Source of the DNA: DAOUAT01 sp964551735
Lineage (GTDB): Bacteria; Chloroflexota; Anaerolineae; CG2-30-64-16
Direction of reading: 5' to 3'
Assembly (NCBI GenBank): GCA_964551735.1
Contig: CAZKEF010000007.1
Location: forward strand, 1-64,000
DNA length: 64,000 nt
Each line of letters begins with the position of its first letter. Within the stretch, counting starts at the first letter, position 1. Shown here in pieces: positions 56,301 through 64,000 of the stretch. A model generated the notes under the pieces. That model had not been told where the DNA came from, searched no databases, and was given only the letters and a program-made list of their open reading frames with translations. Both the position numbers and the translations under genes were made by a program.

Positions 56301-57143
56301 GCCACCGTGATGGCAGCCTACGAGGCGGACGCCCTGGATGTCGTGCAACTCGATTATCGTTTCTCAGTGGCAGAGCGGCACGCCATTCGAGAGCGACACG
56401 TCAGTGATCTGGTCTCAGCGCCCCGCTTCACCACCTGGTTCCTGGGCTTTGACACTGAGCGGCCGCCGCTAAATGATCTGCGCGTGCGCCGGGCGCTGGC
56501 ACTGGCCCTGGACCGCGAATACATGGCCGGTGCGGTGCTGCACGGCTTTGCGACCCCGGCCACCGGCGGCTTCACGCCCCCCGGCATGCCCGGCCACGTG
56601 GCCGGCATCGGGTTGCCTTATGATCCGGCGACCGGCCGGCGCTTGCTGGCTGAAGCTGGCTATCCGGCCGGTCGCGGCCTGCCAACGTTAACCCTGACCT
56701 GTGAGAAGACCGTTGCCGATCAAGCTGAGTTCCTCCTGGCCCAGTGGCAGGATCACCTGGGCATCGCCGTCGCGCTGGAGACCGTTGACTGGCCGACTTT
56801 CGTACGCCGCATGGAGGGGGAACGCCTCCTCATCTACTACTCTGCATGGCGCGCCGATTATCCAGACCCCGACAACTTCTTGCGGGTGGCCTTGCAATGG
56901 CGCAAGACGCGCTGGCACGACGCGGTATACAAAGACCTGGTGGAACGCGCGCACGCCCTCACCGATCCCCGTGCCCGGCTGGCAGCCTATGCACAGGCGG
57001 AACGCCGTCTGATCGAACAGGCGGCGATCGTGCCGCTCAACTACCGCCGCTCCTACTTCCTCATCAAACCCCGGATCAAACGCTACCCCATCTCCGGCAT
57101 CCGCCCCTGGTTCTGGCAGGACGTCCTCATCAACCCTGCGTAA
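53340..57143 (+). CDS. BTAD/AAA regulator fused to a family 5 solute-binding domain
   Basis: A 1267-residue protein. Start chosen as GTG 53340: it begins the first recognisable domain and follows the TATAAT at 53291; an open frame far upstream is antisense to acnA. Domains: OmpR-like wHTH ~11-85 (LLDGFRLEAEREAPPAIVQP), BTAD ~95-260 (VDVAEFEAALARAQ ... TYRELMRLHLANDDRAGALR), AAA ATPase with Walker A GETGSGKTR (~300) and Walker B LLLVDDLQWCDP (~418), a TPR-like region ~620-760, then ~765-1267 a complete SBP_bac_5 domain (LTTLDPGLVGDFNTVAIVEE ... DLCWSDGAPLVAQDFEAAWRR ... DVLINPA). No signal or membrane span, so the OppA-like part is cytoplasmic and may sense a peptide or other ligand. Confidence 0.85.
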   Translation: MEHPQTPAPAILRVYLLDGFRLEAEREAPPAIVQPRLQFLLAYLLLHRDRPISRQQLAFAFWPDTSDEQARNNLRNLLHRLREALPAGGRWIVLDRQTIRWQSDATWYVDVAEFEAALARAQQASQEGKREPEIQALTTAVELHAGDLLPDCYDDWIAPIRERLSQAALAASARLAVLMEAAGDYPTAIGHFQRLLRHDPLNEATYRELMRLHLANDDRAGALRVYHACATQLRRDLGVDPGPATQALHRQALQAGALPAQQVAPMPALPVLVGRQAEWAQLQVIWRRAAAGHPQFALLVGETGSGKTRLAEELIELVNRRQQITAAAHCLPTEQTLAYAPVAALLRTPALHARLLQLEPAWLAKISRLLPELHAIRPELTEPGPMTEPWQRQRLFQALTHAVLPAKTNAAGAKAATLLLVDDLQWCDPDTLDWLRYLLEHAAAAPLLVLATACCCELASDNPVETLYLNLERLGQASRIELPLLPGAAAAELAVAAAGRDLSPVELAYLDREAEGNPLFIIEMVRAGLDPADPGSRPREAAAEHTTRPGDDPLPPRVEAAIRRRLAELSPASRELAQTAAVIGRTFTVDVLAGISRLNEDALLHGLDELWRRRIIREQGATAYDFSHDKLRAVAYAGLSPMQRRSLHRRAAETLAALAATADGAGELAAQLAHHHLTAGDEQRALGYLVQAGDHARVMHAHQEAIGYYERAIALQRRLNRLDVAARTLMKLGLTYHHALDFPRARQAYETGFDLWLHASDARPGGLPTTSQTLRSHWGSLTTLDPGLVGDFNTVAIVEELFAGLADHGPDAEVAPALAASWDVEDGGRRYVFHLRRDLCWSDGAPLVAQDFEAAWRRVLHPETKASCANFLYDVRGARAYHNGEIADPSALGVLAVDDRTLVVELEQSAGYFPHLLANPVTYPIPRHVVATYGAAWTDPEHIVSNGPFVLEKWRRGERMILARNPRSSAPFSGNIQRVDLALENDAATVMAAYEADALDVVQLDYRFSVAERHAIRERHVSDLVSAPRFTTWFLGFDTERPPLNDLRVRRALALALDREYMAGAVLHGFATPATGGFTPPGMPGHVAGIGLPYDPATGRRLLAEAGYPAGRGLPTLTLTCEKTVADQAEFLLAQWQDHLGIAVALETVDWPTFVRRMEGERLLIYYSAWRADYPDPDNFLRVALQWRKTRWHDAVYKDLVERAHALTDPRARLAAYAQAERRLIEQAAIVPLNYRRSYFLIKPRIKRYPISGIRPWFWQDVLINPA

Positions 57144-57317
57144 CATCCAGCCGGCCTTTGCTCCTCGTGTCATTTTGAGCGATCGGCAGGAGCGCAGAAT
57201 CTCTCGCGGCCCTGGATTGCCCAAGCAATATGTGAAATATCCCATGAAACGATTTTGAAACGATAGTCGTGCTATTCTTGTGGTGAATTTGTGATTCAGT
57301 GCGAGAATAGCACGCAT
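57144..57317. other. Gap with inverted repeat, no gene
   Basis: 57168-57199 (GTCATTTTGAGCGATCGGCA..) looks like a dispersed repeat of the kind common in high-G+C genomes; only one copy is in the window. The inverted repeat at 57269-57313 is described separately. No consensus promoter of usual spacing was found. Confidence 0.4.
57269..57313. promoter_or_regulatory. Inverted repeat just before a gene start
   Basis: GTGCTATTCT (57269-57278) and its exact complement AGAATAGCAC (57304-57313) bracket 25 bases, ending 4 bases before the ATG at 57318. It could be an operator or a structure that covers the ribosome-binding region. Confidence 0.45.
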
Positions 57318-57626
57318 ATGACCCAAAAGGCCACCGATCTACCGTCCCGGCGAACCGAATCGCACCTCTTCACCGTCCGCCTCTGGCCCGGCCCTGATCC
57401 GGAGGCGGGCTCGGGATGGCGCGGGCGCGTGACGCACGTGCTGAGCGGCGAGACGCGCTACTTCCGGGAGTGGCCGGCGCTAGCGGATTTCCTGAACACC
57501 GTGCTGGTGGACGCCGAAGCGGACCGGCCGTACAGGGAAGTGCCTGACCCGACCAGGGCTTCAGGAGACTCCCATGTTGCGCGGCCTAAACAGACAGGGC
57601 AAGACCCAATCACCAAAGTTGACTGA
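57318..57626 (+). CDS. Small protein of unknown function
   Basis: A 102-residue protein. From ATG 57318 it reads FTVRLWPGPDPEAGSGWRGR and HVLSGETRYFREWPALADFL, a compact beta-then-helix pattern. Similar short proteins with 'WRG.V.HV.SGE..YFR.w..L..Fl' are, as I recall, common in Chloroflexota and have no assigned role. It ends two bases before the multiheme cytochrome start, so the two are co-transcribed. Confidence 0.65.
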   Translation: MTQKATDLPSRRTESHLFTVRLWPGPDPEAGSGWRGRVTHVLSGETRYFREWPALADFLNTVLVDAEADRPYREVPDPTRASGDSHVARPKQTGQDPITKVD

Positions 57627-57627
57627 C

Positions 57628-59412
57628 ATGCACACACCCCACAAATGGACGGCTCGCTACTTCTTGATGACCGGCTCACTGGCGCTCATCGCCGTCGCCG
57701 CGCTGACCGGTCTCGGCCTGGATCTTGCCCCTGCCGCGCTGTTGGCCATGCATCTGGCCGCGGCCGCAGGCGGCGCGGGCCTCCTCATCGCGTTCCTGGC
57801 CGGCCACTGGTGGGCACGTCGCGGGGCGCTCGGCCGCCGCCCCAACGTGACCCTGGGCTACCTGACGACCGCTGCATTGGGTCTGCTGGCCGTGTCGGGG
57901 ATCGCGCTGCTCTGGGCGACTAATGTGACCCCACTGCGCAGCGTCCACAACGCGGCAACCTATGCCCTGGTCGTGTTCATCGGCGTGCATGCCCTCTGGC
58001 GCAGCGCGCGGCGTGTGCTGGGGCGCCTGGCCGGCAGCGTGACGCGGCCGGTTGGCCCAACCTGGCGCACCGCCCTGCTCCTGCCCGTCACCTTGACCCT
58101 CCTGGTGCTTGTGCCCAGCGCGGCGTCGAAGACGGTCGCGCCGGGGCCTGCCTCCCACGCCCCGGTCACCATCGGCCATGCGGCGCTGGCCGGCGCCGAG
58201 CTGCCGCCGGTCGGCCAGTGCGCCGGCTGCCACGCCGACGCGACGGCCCAGTGGCGCGCCTCGCTCCACGCCCAGGCGGTCACCGACGAGTACTACCTGG
58301 CGGTGGCCACCCTCTTCATCGAGGAACGCGGGGTCGAGGCGGTGCGCTACTGCGCCGCCTGCCACAACCCCGTCGGCCTTATACGCGGCGAGGTCGACCC
58401 CACTGCGGCTCCCCCGCCCGCCGGCAATAACAACAAAGCCTATGAGTCGCGTGCGCTGGGGGTCCACCTGCCCCTCAGCGACGCCGCGGCCGAGGGGGTG
58501 ACGTGTACCGTGTGCCACCTGGCCGCTGAAACCGGGGCGCCGCCCCATAACGGCAACCTGGCGCTCTACCCTGATGCGGCCGCGCTGCCCGAGGCCGCGT
58601 TCGGCCGCCTGGCGCTGCGGTCCGCGCCCGACCGGCACAAGGTCCAGGTCATGCCCGAAGTGATCGCCGACGCCGCGCTGTGCGGTGCCTGCCACAACGT
58701 CTATGCCGAGGATGGCACGCCCCTCGAACCCACCTACGACGAATGGCGCGCCAGCCCCTATCCCGCCGAAGGCCAGACCTGCCAGGCATGCCATATGCCC
58801 GCCGTGCCGGCGCGACGAGCGGACAGTGGCCTGGTCGAAGCGGTCGCAACCCATGGCGGCATCCCCGGCGCGCCCAGCTCGCTGCCGGGCACGGTCAACG
58901 ACACCGCGCTGCTGCGCACCGCGGCCGAGCTCGCGCTCGATCTTCAGCAAGGAGACGAGTGGCGCGTCACTGTCAATGTAACCAACCGCGGGGCCGGCCA
59001 CAAGCTGCCCACCGGCGCGGCCGACCTGCGCCAGCTCTGGCTGGAGGTGACACTACGCGACGCGGCCGGCAGCGTCGTCTGGCAGGCGGGCGGGCTCGAC
59101 GCCTACGGCGCACTGACGGCCGACACGGTCCAGTTCCGCAAGGTGCTGGGCGACGCGAACGGCCGGCCCATCGAGTTGCACCGCTTCTGGGTTGCCACCC
59201 AGGTGCTCAGCGACACCACCCTGGCGCCCCGGGAAACTCGGGCGATCCCGTTCACGCTGTCCCAGCCCGACCCGGGCCGCGGCCCCTTCACGTTGACCGC
59301 CCGCTTGCGCTACCGCGATGTGTCACAAAGCTTCGCCGAGTTTGCGCTGAACCGGCCCGCGCCGGACCTGCCCACCTATGAGATGGCGAACGTTGAATTG
59401 ATCGTTGACTGA
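57628..59412 (+). CDS. Membrane-anchored five-heme cytochrome c
   Basis: A 594-residue protein from ATG 57628 (an upstream ATG 57574 is an alternative, but it overlaps the preceding gene). Residues ~15-155 have four spans with His residues (MHLAAA, AGHWW, VHNAATY, GVHALW), reminiscent of a diheme b561-type module. Then five CxxCH heme sites: CAGCH (~198), CAACH (~242), CTVCH (~293), CGACH (~352) and CQACHMP (~385). The last ~200 residues (NRGAGHKLPTGAADLRQLWL) are a beta domain typical of multiheme proteins of the cytochrome c554 style. Likely an electron carrier between quinones and extracellular partners. Confidence 0.85.
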   Translation: MHTPHKWTARYFLMTGSLALIAVAALTGLGLDLAPAALLAMHLAAAAGGAGLLIAFLAGHWWARRGALGRRPNVTLGYLTTAALGLLAVSGIALLWATNVTPLRSVHNAATYALVVFIGVHALWRSARRVLGRLAGSVTRPVGPTWRTALLLPVTLTLLVLVPSAASKTVAPGPASHAPVTIGHAALAGAELPPVGQCAGCHADATAQWRASLHAQAVTDEYYLAVATLFIEERGVEAVRYCAACHNPVGLIRGEVDPTAAPPPAGNNNKAYESRALGVHLPLSDAAAEGVTCTVCHLAAETGAPPHNGNLALYPDAAALPEAAFGRLALRSAPDRHKVQVMPEVIADAALCGACHNVYAEDGTPLEPTYDEWRASPYPAEGQTCQACHMPAVPARRADSGLVEAVATHGGIPGAPSSLPGTVNDTALLRTAAELALDLQQGDEWRVTVNVTNRGAGHKLPTGAADLRQLWLEVTLRDAAGSVVWQAGGLDAYGALTADTVQFRKVLGDANGRPIELHRFWVATQVLSDTTLAPRETRAIPFTLSQPDPGRGPFTLTARLRYRDVSQSFAEFALNRPAPDLPTYEMANVELIVD

Positions 59413-59434
59413 AAGAACGTTGGAGGAAACCAGG

Positions 59435-62400
59435 ATGTCACACCGAACCCGCTTCTCGTTACGTCTCGTCCCAACCCTTGTCGTATTGCTGAGCCTCGTG
59501 CTCCAGCCCGCATCTCTGGCCGCGCCCGACCCGAGCCAGCCGGCGGCCCCCGCCAGCCTGCGCGCGGCCGAGGCCGCCTCGGGCCCTGAAGCGCGCGCCC
59601 ACGCCGCCAGGCTGCTGCTGGCTGCGCCCAACACCGTCGAGATCACCGCCGCCGGCATCCAACCCGATGTAATCGAGGTCACGGTGAACACGCCAGTAAC
59701 GTTCATCAACAAGGACACGGTGAAGCGGAGCATCGTGCTCACCACCGGGGAGGCGCCGCCGAATCCTGGGCACAAGATCTTCTTGCCGTTGGTGCTGCGC
59801 GCCGGCGCGCAGGTCGCCACCTCAGCCGCCAAGACCGTGGCCGTACAGGCAGCGGCCCCAGCGGCCCAAGAGACGATCGTACTGGATCCGGGGGCCAGCG
59901 CGCAGCGCACCTTCACCACGCCCGGCAACGTGACAGTGACGGACGCGGCCAATCCCGCGGTCAAGGCGACCATCCTGGTTACGCCGCAGGCGCTCCCCCA
60001 AGAAGGCAACGTGTCCGGCACGATCCTGGCCTTCGACACCAAGCGGCCGGTGGCCGGCGCGCGTGTCCGTACGGTGGATGCCAGCTTCGAAGCCACGACC
60101 GACAGCCAGGGCCGCTACACCCTCCCCTTGCCGCCGGGCGACTACACCCTGGCGCTGTTCGCCAACGGCTACACCTTCGCCAACCGGCAGATCACCGTCC
60201 AGCCGTTCACGCCATTGACCGTCGAAACGGTTGAGCTGGTGCCGCTGGAGACCGTGGTCACACCCATCGGCGCGGCCGGCGGCACGGCGACCAACGCCGC
60301 GGGCACGACCAACGTTGTCTTCGCGTCCGGCGCAGTGACCACCACCAAGGCTGTACGCCTCACCGTGCTGCCTGTGGACGAGACGGTGGGGGACTACGAT
60401 GCGCTGCCAGGCCCCTTTCGCGACGGCGAGGTGCCGATCGGGTTCGTGATGTTCGAACCGGACGGCACGACCTTCGAGGGCGATGCGGTCTGGACCATTG
60501 ACTACGACGGCCCCCTGCCCGTGGGCTACAACTGGGAGGATGGCCTCTACTGCTACTATTGGCTGGAGAAGGAGGCCCGCTGGGGCGAGCCGGTGCCGGC
60601 CGAGGTGGTGGATCTGGGCGGCGGCAAGAAGGGGCTGCGCGCCACCCTGCCGCATTTCAGTGCCTATGGCTTTGCCGCACCCCCGCCACCCCAGAAAGGC
60701 GGCCCGCCGCTTCAAGGTCCGCCCCCGGAGGGCGATCCAGATGGGCCAGACAATAACCCCAACTGCCCGCCACAAGAGAAGGAGTGCGGCTCCGGCGTCA
60801 ACTTTGCCAGCGGTGAACTGACCCAGAGCGTAGGAACGCTGGGCCTGCCGAGCCTGGGCGGCTTACCGACCCAGGTGGTCGCAAAGTATCGCTCCAGCCT
60901 GATGCACAACCGGATCGAAATATCCACCACCTTGGGTGTGCAGCCTGGCTTTGCCTGGCCCACCAGTAGTGACTGGACCTTCAAGGGGGCAGGCTTCACC
61001 GCCAGTGGCAATGACCAGGACGTGTTCGTGAGCTTCGCTCCGTCTACAGCGACCGCGCCAGGCATTCACAACGGGGTGCTGGAAACACGGTATGGCTTCT
61101 ATGAACAAGTGTGCGGCGGAATCCCGCCGAACAGACGGTGTGACTGGCAATGGTCTTTCTTCTACACCGACATGCCGTGGCCGGTGCGCGTAACGCGCAA
61201 CGACCTGTCCCCCTTCGGGCTGGGCTGGTTCAGCGGGCACGACACGCTGCTGGTGGACCGCGATCGCTGGGTCACGATCGTCGAAGGGGATGGCTCCCAG
61301 GTCAACTTCACCCGCCAGGGCAGCGCCTACCGGCCGCCCACCGGCGACTTCAGCACCCTGACGCGCAACGCCGACGGCGCCTGGACGCGCGCTTACCGCG
61401 ACGGCTCTTCGCTGACCTACAACGCCGATGGCCGGCTGGAGCGCCTCACCGACCGCTACGGCAACTTCCAACTGCTGCTCTACGAGAGCAACGGCAAGAC
61501 CGTGCCAGCCGGCGGCTGGGGCCTGACCACCCGCATTAAGCGCATCACCGACACGGGCGGCAACACCTTCGACTACACCTACGACGCCAACGGCTGGCTG
61601 GCGCGCATCCAGGACAGCGCGGGACGGGCCTACCTGCTAGAGCACGACGCCGCGGGCCGGCTGACTGCGTTCACCGATCCCTTGGGCAGCCGCGAGACCT
61701 TCGCCTACGACGCCCGCGGCATGATGACCCGCCACACCGACCGCCGCGGGGCCGCGACGACCTATGTGTTGGACGACGAAGGGCGGCTGCTGAGCCGCAC
61801 CTGGCCCACCGGCTCGACGATGACACTCCAGCATGCCGACCGGCAGGTTACGGTGCAGGCCGACAATGGCACGCAGACGGTGACGCGGCTGGACGCGCTG
61901 TACAACCCGGTGACCAGCTTCAATGGGGTCTACACGACGACCACCGGGTACAACGATCAGCTCCGGCCCTCGGCCACCTCAAATCCGCCGGCGGCGGCCT
62001 TCTATGACATCTACGGCAATGTCATCGAGGCGTTGACCGCCACGAGCATGCTGTACGAGCGCCAGGGGGCATTCGACCAGATCAGCCGTGCCACCGGGAG
62101 CGACGGCTCCGACACCGCTTACACCTACGACGCAGCCGGCAACCTGACCAGCTTCACCGACGTGCTTGGCCAGACGTACCAGATGACCTACGACAGCCAC
62201 GGCCAACTGCTGTCGGTCACCGACCCGCTGGGGCGCGCCACTGCCATGACATACGATGCCCGCGGCCAACTTACAGTGGTCACTGATGCGCTGGGCCGAA
62301 CCACCGGCCTGGCCTACGACGCCGCGGGCCGGCTGACGCGCGTCACCAATCCGCTGGGCAAGGCTGCGACCATGGAATACGACGCGCTGAACCGCCTGGC

Positions 62401-64000
62401 CGCTACGGTGGACGCGCTCAACGGCCGTACAGCCATGCAGTACGACGCCGAGAGCAACCTGACCCGCATCACCGACCCGACCGGCCGCGCCATCAACTAC
62501 ACCTACGATGCGCTCAATCGCCTGACGCGCACGACCTACGCCGACGGCGGGCAGGAGAACTACGCTTATGACCCGTTGGGCAACGTAACCGGCTTCACCG
62601 ACGCCAACGGCAAGGCGACAACCTGGAGCTACGACGCCGCCAACCGGCCAGTGAAGAAGATGGTCGCAGGCGGGCCAACGGTCACATACACATACGACAA
62701 CCTGGATCAGCTCATATCGGCCAATGACGGCACTCTGACCACGACGACGACCTATATCTCCGACACGGTCGGCTATCCGCTGCGCCAGCGGCAGATCGCG
62801 GCCGGGCTGCCGTTGAGCGTGACGGTAGACTACGAGTACGGCGGCGCGGCGGCCGGCCCATCGGGCGTAACGCTGGCTGCGGCTGCCTGGGATCGCGCGC
62901 CGGCTGCGGCCCTGCCGGAGCAGAAGCCGCTTCCACCGGTCAGCGCGCCCTTCACGACGACGCTGGCGCCTGCCCCGGCACCGGTGGTGGCAAAGGCGCC
63001 CGCGCCGCTACCCACCCTTGAGCCTCTGGCGTCGCAAGCGCCCGAGTTGGCCGGCGCACCGGCGCCGGTCCCACCACTCCTTGCCCCCACGCCCACGGCG
63101 GCCCCGACGCCCGAACCGCCGCTCCCCGCCGCGCCGACTGAGACCGGGCCATACACCGAGCAACGCGTGGAAGACGGCCCCTATGGACCCGACACCGACG
63201 TCGGCGGTACCATCTCGGTTGACACCACCTGGACCCTGGCCGGCAGCCCCTATGTGGTCAAGAGCGACGTGACAGTGCTGGACGGCGTCACCCTGACCCT
63301 CGAACCCGGCGTCACCGTCATCATGGAACCGTACCGTGGCCTCTACGCCGACGGCGTGTTGCGGGCGGCCGGCACAGCCGGGGCGCCGATCACCTTCACA
63401 TCGGCGACGCCAGGCGCGACGGGGGAGTGGTACTCTGTGCAAGTGGGCGGCGGCAGCGTCAACGACAGCGATCCCTCCGTCCTCAGCCACGTCACCCTCG
63501 AAGGCGGCGGCTTCGGTGGCAACCCGGCCCTCTACCTCTACGAGGCCGCGCCCGCCCTCGACCACCTCACCGTGCGCCGCTCCGGCGGGTCAGGCATCCA
63601 AACCTACCGCTACGCCAACATCCAACCGCTGGCGCTGAACACCGTCACCGTGGAGGACAGCGCCACCGATGGCATCCTGGTCTACGACTATGGGAGCGGC
63701 GGGGTGACGCTGAACAGCGTGAACGTGAGCGGCAGCGGGGGCTACGGGCTGCACAGCGATGCGGCCGGCCTGGTGGTCAACACCGGCGCCGTCACGGGCA
63801 ACGCCATCGCCGCCCGCCTGCACCCCAACACCCAACTCACCGGCGTCAACTTCCCGGCCAACACGCGCAACGACGTCGAGTGGGGCGACGGTACGATCAC
63901 CGCCAACCGCAACTGGCCCGTCTTCAGCGGCAGCTACCGCCTGGCCGGTAATGTGTACGTCGCTGACGGCGTCACCCTGACCCTCGAACCCGGCGTCACC
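59435..64000 (+). CDS. Giant secreted Rhs/YD-repeat protein with beta-helix end (partial)
   Basis: The frame is open from ATG 59435 (TGGAGGAAAC upstream) to the window end, at least 1522 residues. Signal peptide (LVPTLVVLLSLVLQPASLAA); a cupredoxin-like segment (~65-170, ITAAGIQPDVIEVTVNTPVTF) broken by an LPLVLR motif; a carboxypeptidase regulatory-like domain (~185-265, GNVSGTILAFDTKRPVAGAR); then Rhs core and more than a dozen YD repeats (~630-1110, e.g. YTYDAAGNLTSFTDVLGQTY). A Pro/Ala linker leads to a right-handed beta-helix-like domain (from ~1255, ADGVLRAAGTAGAPITF). The C-terminal toxin or tail, if any, lies outside the window. Follows the cytochrome by 22 bases. Confidence 0.85.
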   Translation, partial: MSHRTRFSLRLVPTLVVLLSLVLQPASLAAPDPSQPAAPASLRAAEAASGPEARAHAARLLLAAPNTVEITAAGIQPDVIEVTVNTPVTFINKDTVKRSIVLTTGEAPPNPGHKIFLPLVLRAGAQVATSAAKTVAVQAAAPAAQETIVLDPGASAQRTFTTPGNVTVTDAANPAVKATILVTPQALPQEGNVSGTILAFDTKRPVAGARVRTVDASFEATTDSQGRYTLPLPPGDYTLALFANGYTFANRQITVQPFTPLTVETVELVPLETVVTPIGAAGGTATNAAGTTNVVFASGAVTTTKAVRLTVLPVDETVGDYDALPGPFRDGEVPIGFVMFEPDGTTFEGDAVWTIDYDGPLPVGYNWEDGLYCYYWLEKEARWGEPVPAEVVDLGGGKKGLRATLPHFSAYGFAAPPPPQKGGPPLQGPPPEGDPDGPDNNPNCPPQEKECGSGVNFASGELTQSVGTLGLPSLGGLPTQVVAKYRSSLMHNRIEISTTLGVQPGFAWPTSSDWTFKGAGFTASGNDQDVFVSFAPSTATAPGIHNGVLETRYGFYEQVCGGIPPNRRCDWQWSFFYTDMPWPVRVTRNDLSPFGLGWFSGHDTLLVDRDRWVTIVEGDGSQVNFTRQGSAYRPPTGDFSTLTRNADGAWTRAYRDGSSLTYNADGRLERLTDRYGNFQLLLYESNGKTVPAGGWGLTTRIKRITDTGGNTFDYTYDANGWLARIQDSAGRAYLLEHDAAGRLTAFTDPLGSRETFAYDARGMMTRHTDRRGAATTYVLDDEGRLLSRTWPTGSTMTLQHADRQVTVQADNGTQTVTRLDALYNPVTSFNGVYTTTTGYNDQLRPSATSNPPAAAFYDIYGNVIEALTATSMLYERQGAFDQISRATGSDGSDTAYTYDAAGNLTSFTDVLGQTYQMTYDSHGQLLSVTDPLGRATAMTYDARGQLTVVTDALGRTTGLAYDAAGRLTRVTNPLGKAATMEYDALNRLAATVDALNGRTAMQYDAESNLTRITDPTGRAINYTYDALNRLTRTTYADGGQENYAYDPLGNVTGFTDANGKATTWSYDAANRPVKKMVAGGPTVTYTYDNLDQLISANDGTLTTTTTYISDTVGYPLRQRQIAAGLPLSVTVDYEYGGAAAGPSGVTLAAAAWDRAPAAALPEQKPLPPVSAPFTTTLAPAPAPVVAKAPAPLPTLEPLASQAPELAGAPAPVPPLLAPTPTAAPTPEPPLPAAPTETGPYTEQRVEDGPYGPDTDVGGTISVDTTWTLAGSPYVVKSDVTVLDGVTLTLEPGVTVIMEPYRGLYADGVLRAAGTAGAPITFTSATPGATGEWYSVQVGGGSVNDSDPSVLSHVTLEGGGFGGNPALYLYEAAPALDHLTVRRSGGSGIQTYRYANIQPLALNTVTVEDSATDGILVYDYGSGGVTLNSVNVSGSGGYGLHSDAAGLVVNTGAVTGNAIAARLHPNTQLTGVNFPANTRNDVEWGDGTITANRNWPVFSGSYRLAGNVYVADGVTLTLEPGVT
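63281..63316. repeat. 36-base direct repeat (copy 1) in the Rhs/beta-helix gene
   Basis: Identical to 63965-64000. It encodes DGVTLTLEPGVT, the entry strand of each beta-helix block; the second copy is cut by the window end, so the block repeats about every 684 bases. Confidence 0.8.
63965..64000. repeat. 36-base direct repeat (copy 2) in the Rhs/beta-helix gene
   Basis: Second copy of 63281-63316, at the right edge of the window. High DNA identity between copies suggests a recent internal duplication or recombination. Confidence 0.8.

Noticed and set aside
57168..57199. Possible terminator after the BTAD regulator
   Set aside because: No stable stem with a T-run could be read; the segment looks like a single dispersed repeat copy.

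Overview
The window looks like a chromosomal segment of a high-G+C member of the Chloroflexota, probably near Anaerolineae/Caldilineae. The basis is Thr/Pro-rich stalks (TPTPT..) behind lipoprotein signals, a BTAD/AAA-type regulator, a Cys4-type secreted Rhs protein with an LPLVLR motif, and many dispersed palindromes and short-period tandem repeats. This taxonomic call is inference from protein style; no rRNA gene is present. I saw no tRNA, rRNA, CRISPR array or insertion-sequence transposase.

Layout. 1-5845: tail of an upstream gene, an antitoxin-like remnant, then an Mrr-type restriction endonuclease coupled to a large MmeI-like restriction-methylation protein. 5878-10033: a promoter and an operon of three unrecognised, mostly membrane-associated proteins plus a methyltransferase. 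10034-16436: lipoproteins, an rRNA-methyltransferase-like gene carrying a repeat insertion, a class 3 lipase, a VOC protein. 16503-21551: an ABC-2 exporter, a small-protein/nucleotidyltransferase pair and an MFS transporter. 21741-24469 (minus): a four-gene membrane-protein operon. 24678-36855: bacterioferritin, GlnRS, CDGSH protein, LysM lipoprotein, PlsC, LysE, PAP2, nucleotidyltransferase, a protein of the quinate-dehydrogenase-annotated family, RsmA, and a NotI-like restriction-modification pair. 36864-40080: LepA, a Crp/Fnr-family regulator, a PDZ protein. 40173-45887 (minus): one operon for a cytochrome bc complex followed by succinate dehydrogenase. 46021-53108: GH13 enzyme, small membrane proteins, isocitrate dehydrogenase, aconitase. 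53340-64000: a regulator fused to a solute-binding domain, a multiheme cytochrome, and a partial giant secreted Rhs/beta-helix protein.

How it works together. Aconitase, isocitrate dehydrogenase, succinate dehydrogenase and the bc complex give a respiratory/TCA core on the minus strand. A Crp-spaced palindrome lies upstream of the bc/sdh operon and a Crp/Fnr-family gene lies nearby. Two unrelated restriction systems flank the first half.

The strongest unexplained signal is repeat biology. Degenerate tandem arrays with a strict 7-base period, each locus using a different heptamer, sit between genes and also inside coding frames: aconitase (three sites), rsmA (one) and the MmeI-like gene (two adjacent). 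A second class has a 10-base period. A third is a family of palindromes with the core GAGGCTTCAGCCGGT, found at five intergenic places and often next to the 10-base arrays. A fourth is bounded by GTAGGGGC/GCCCCTAC-like ends and is inserted in frame in two genes. All coordinates and motifs were read by eye; no search or alignment was run.
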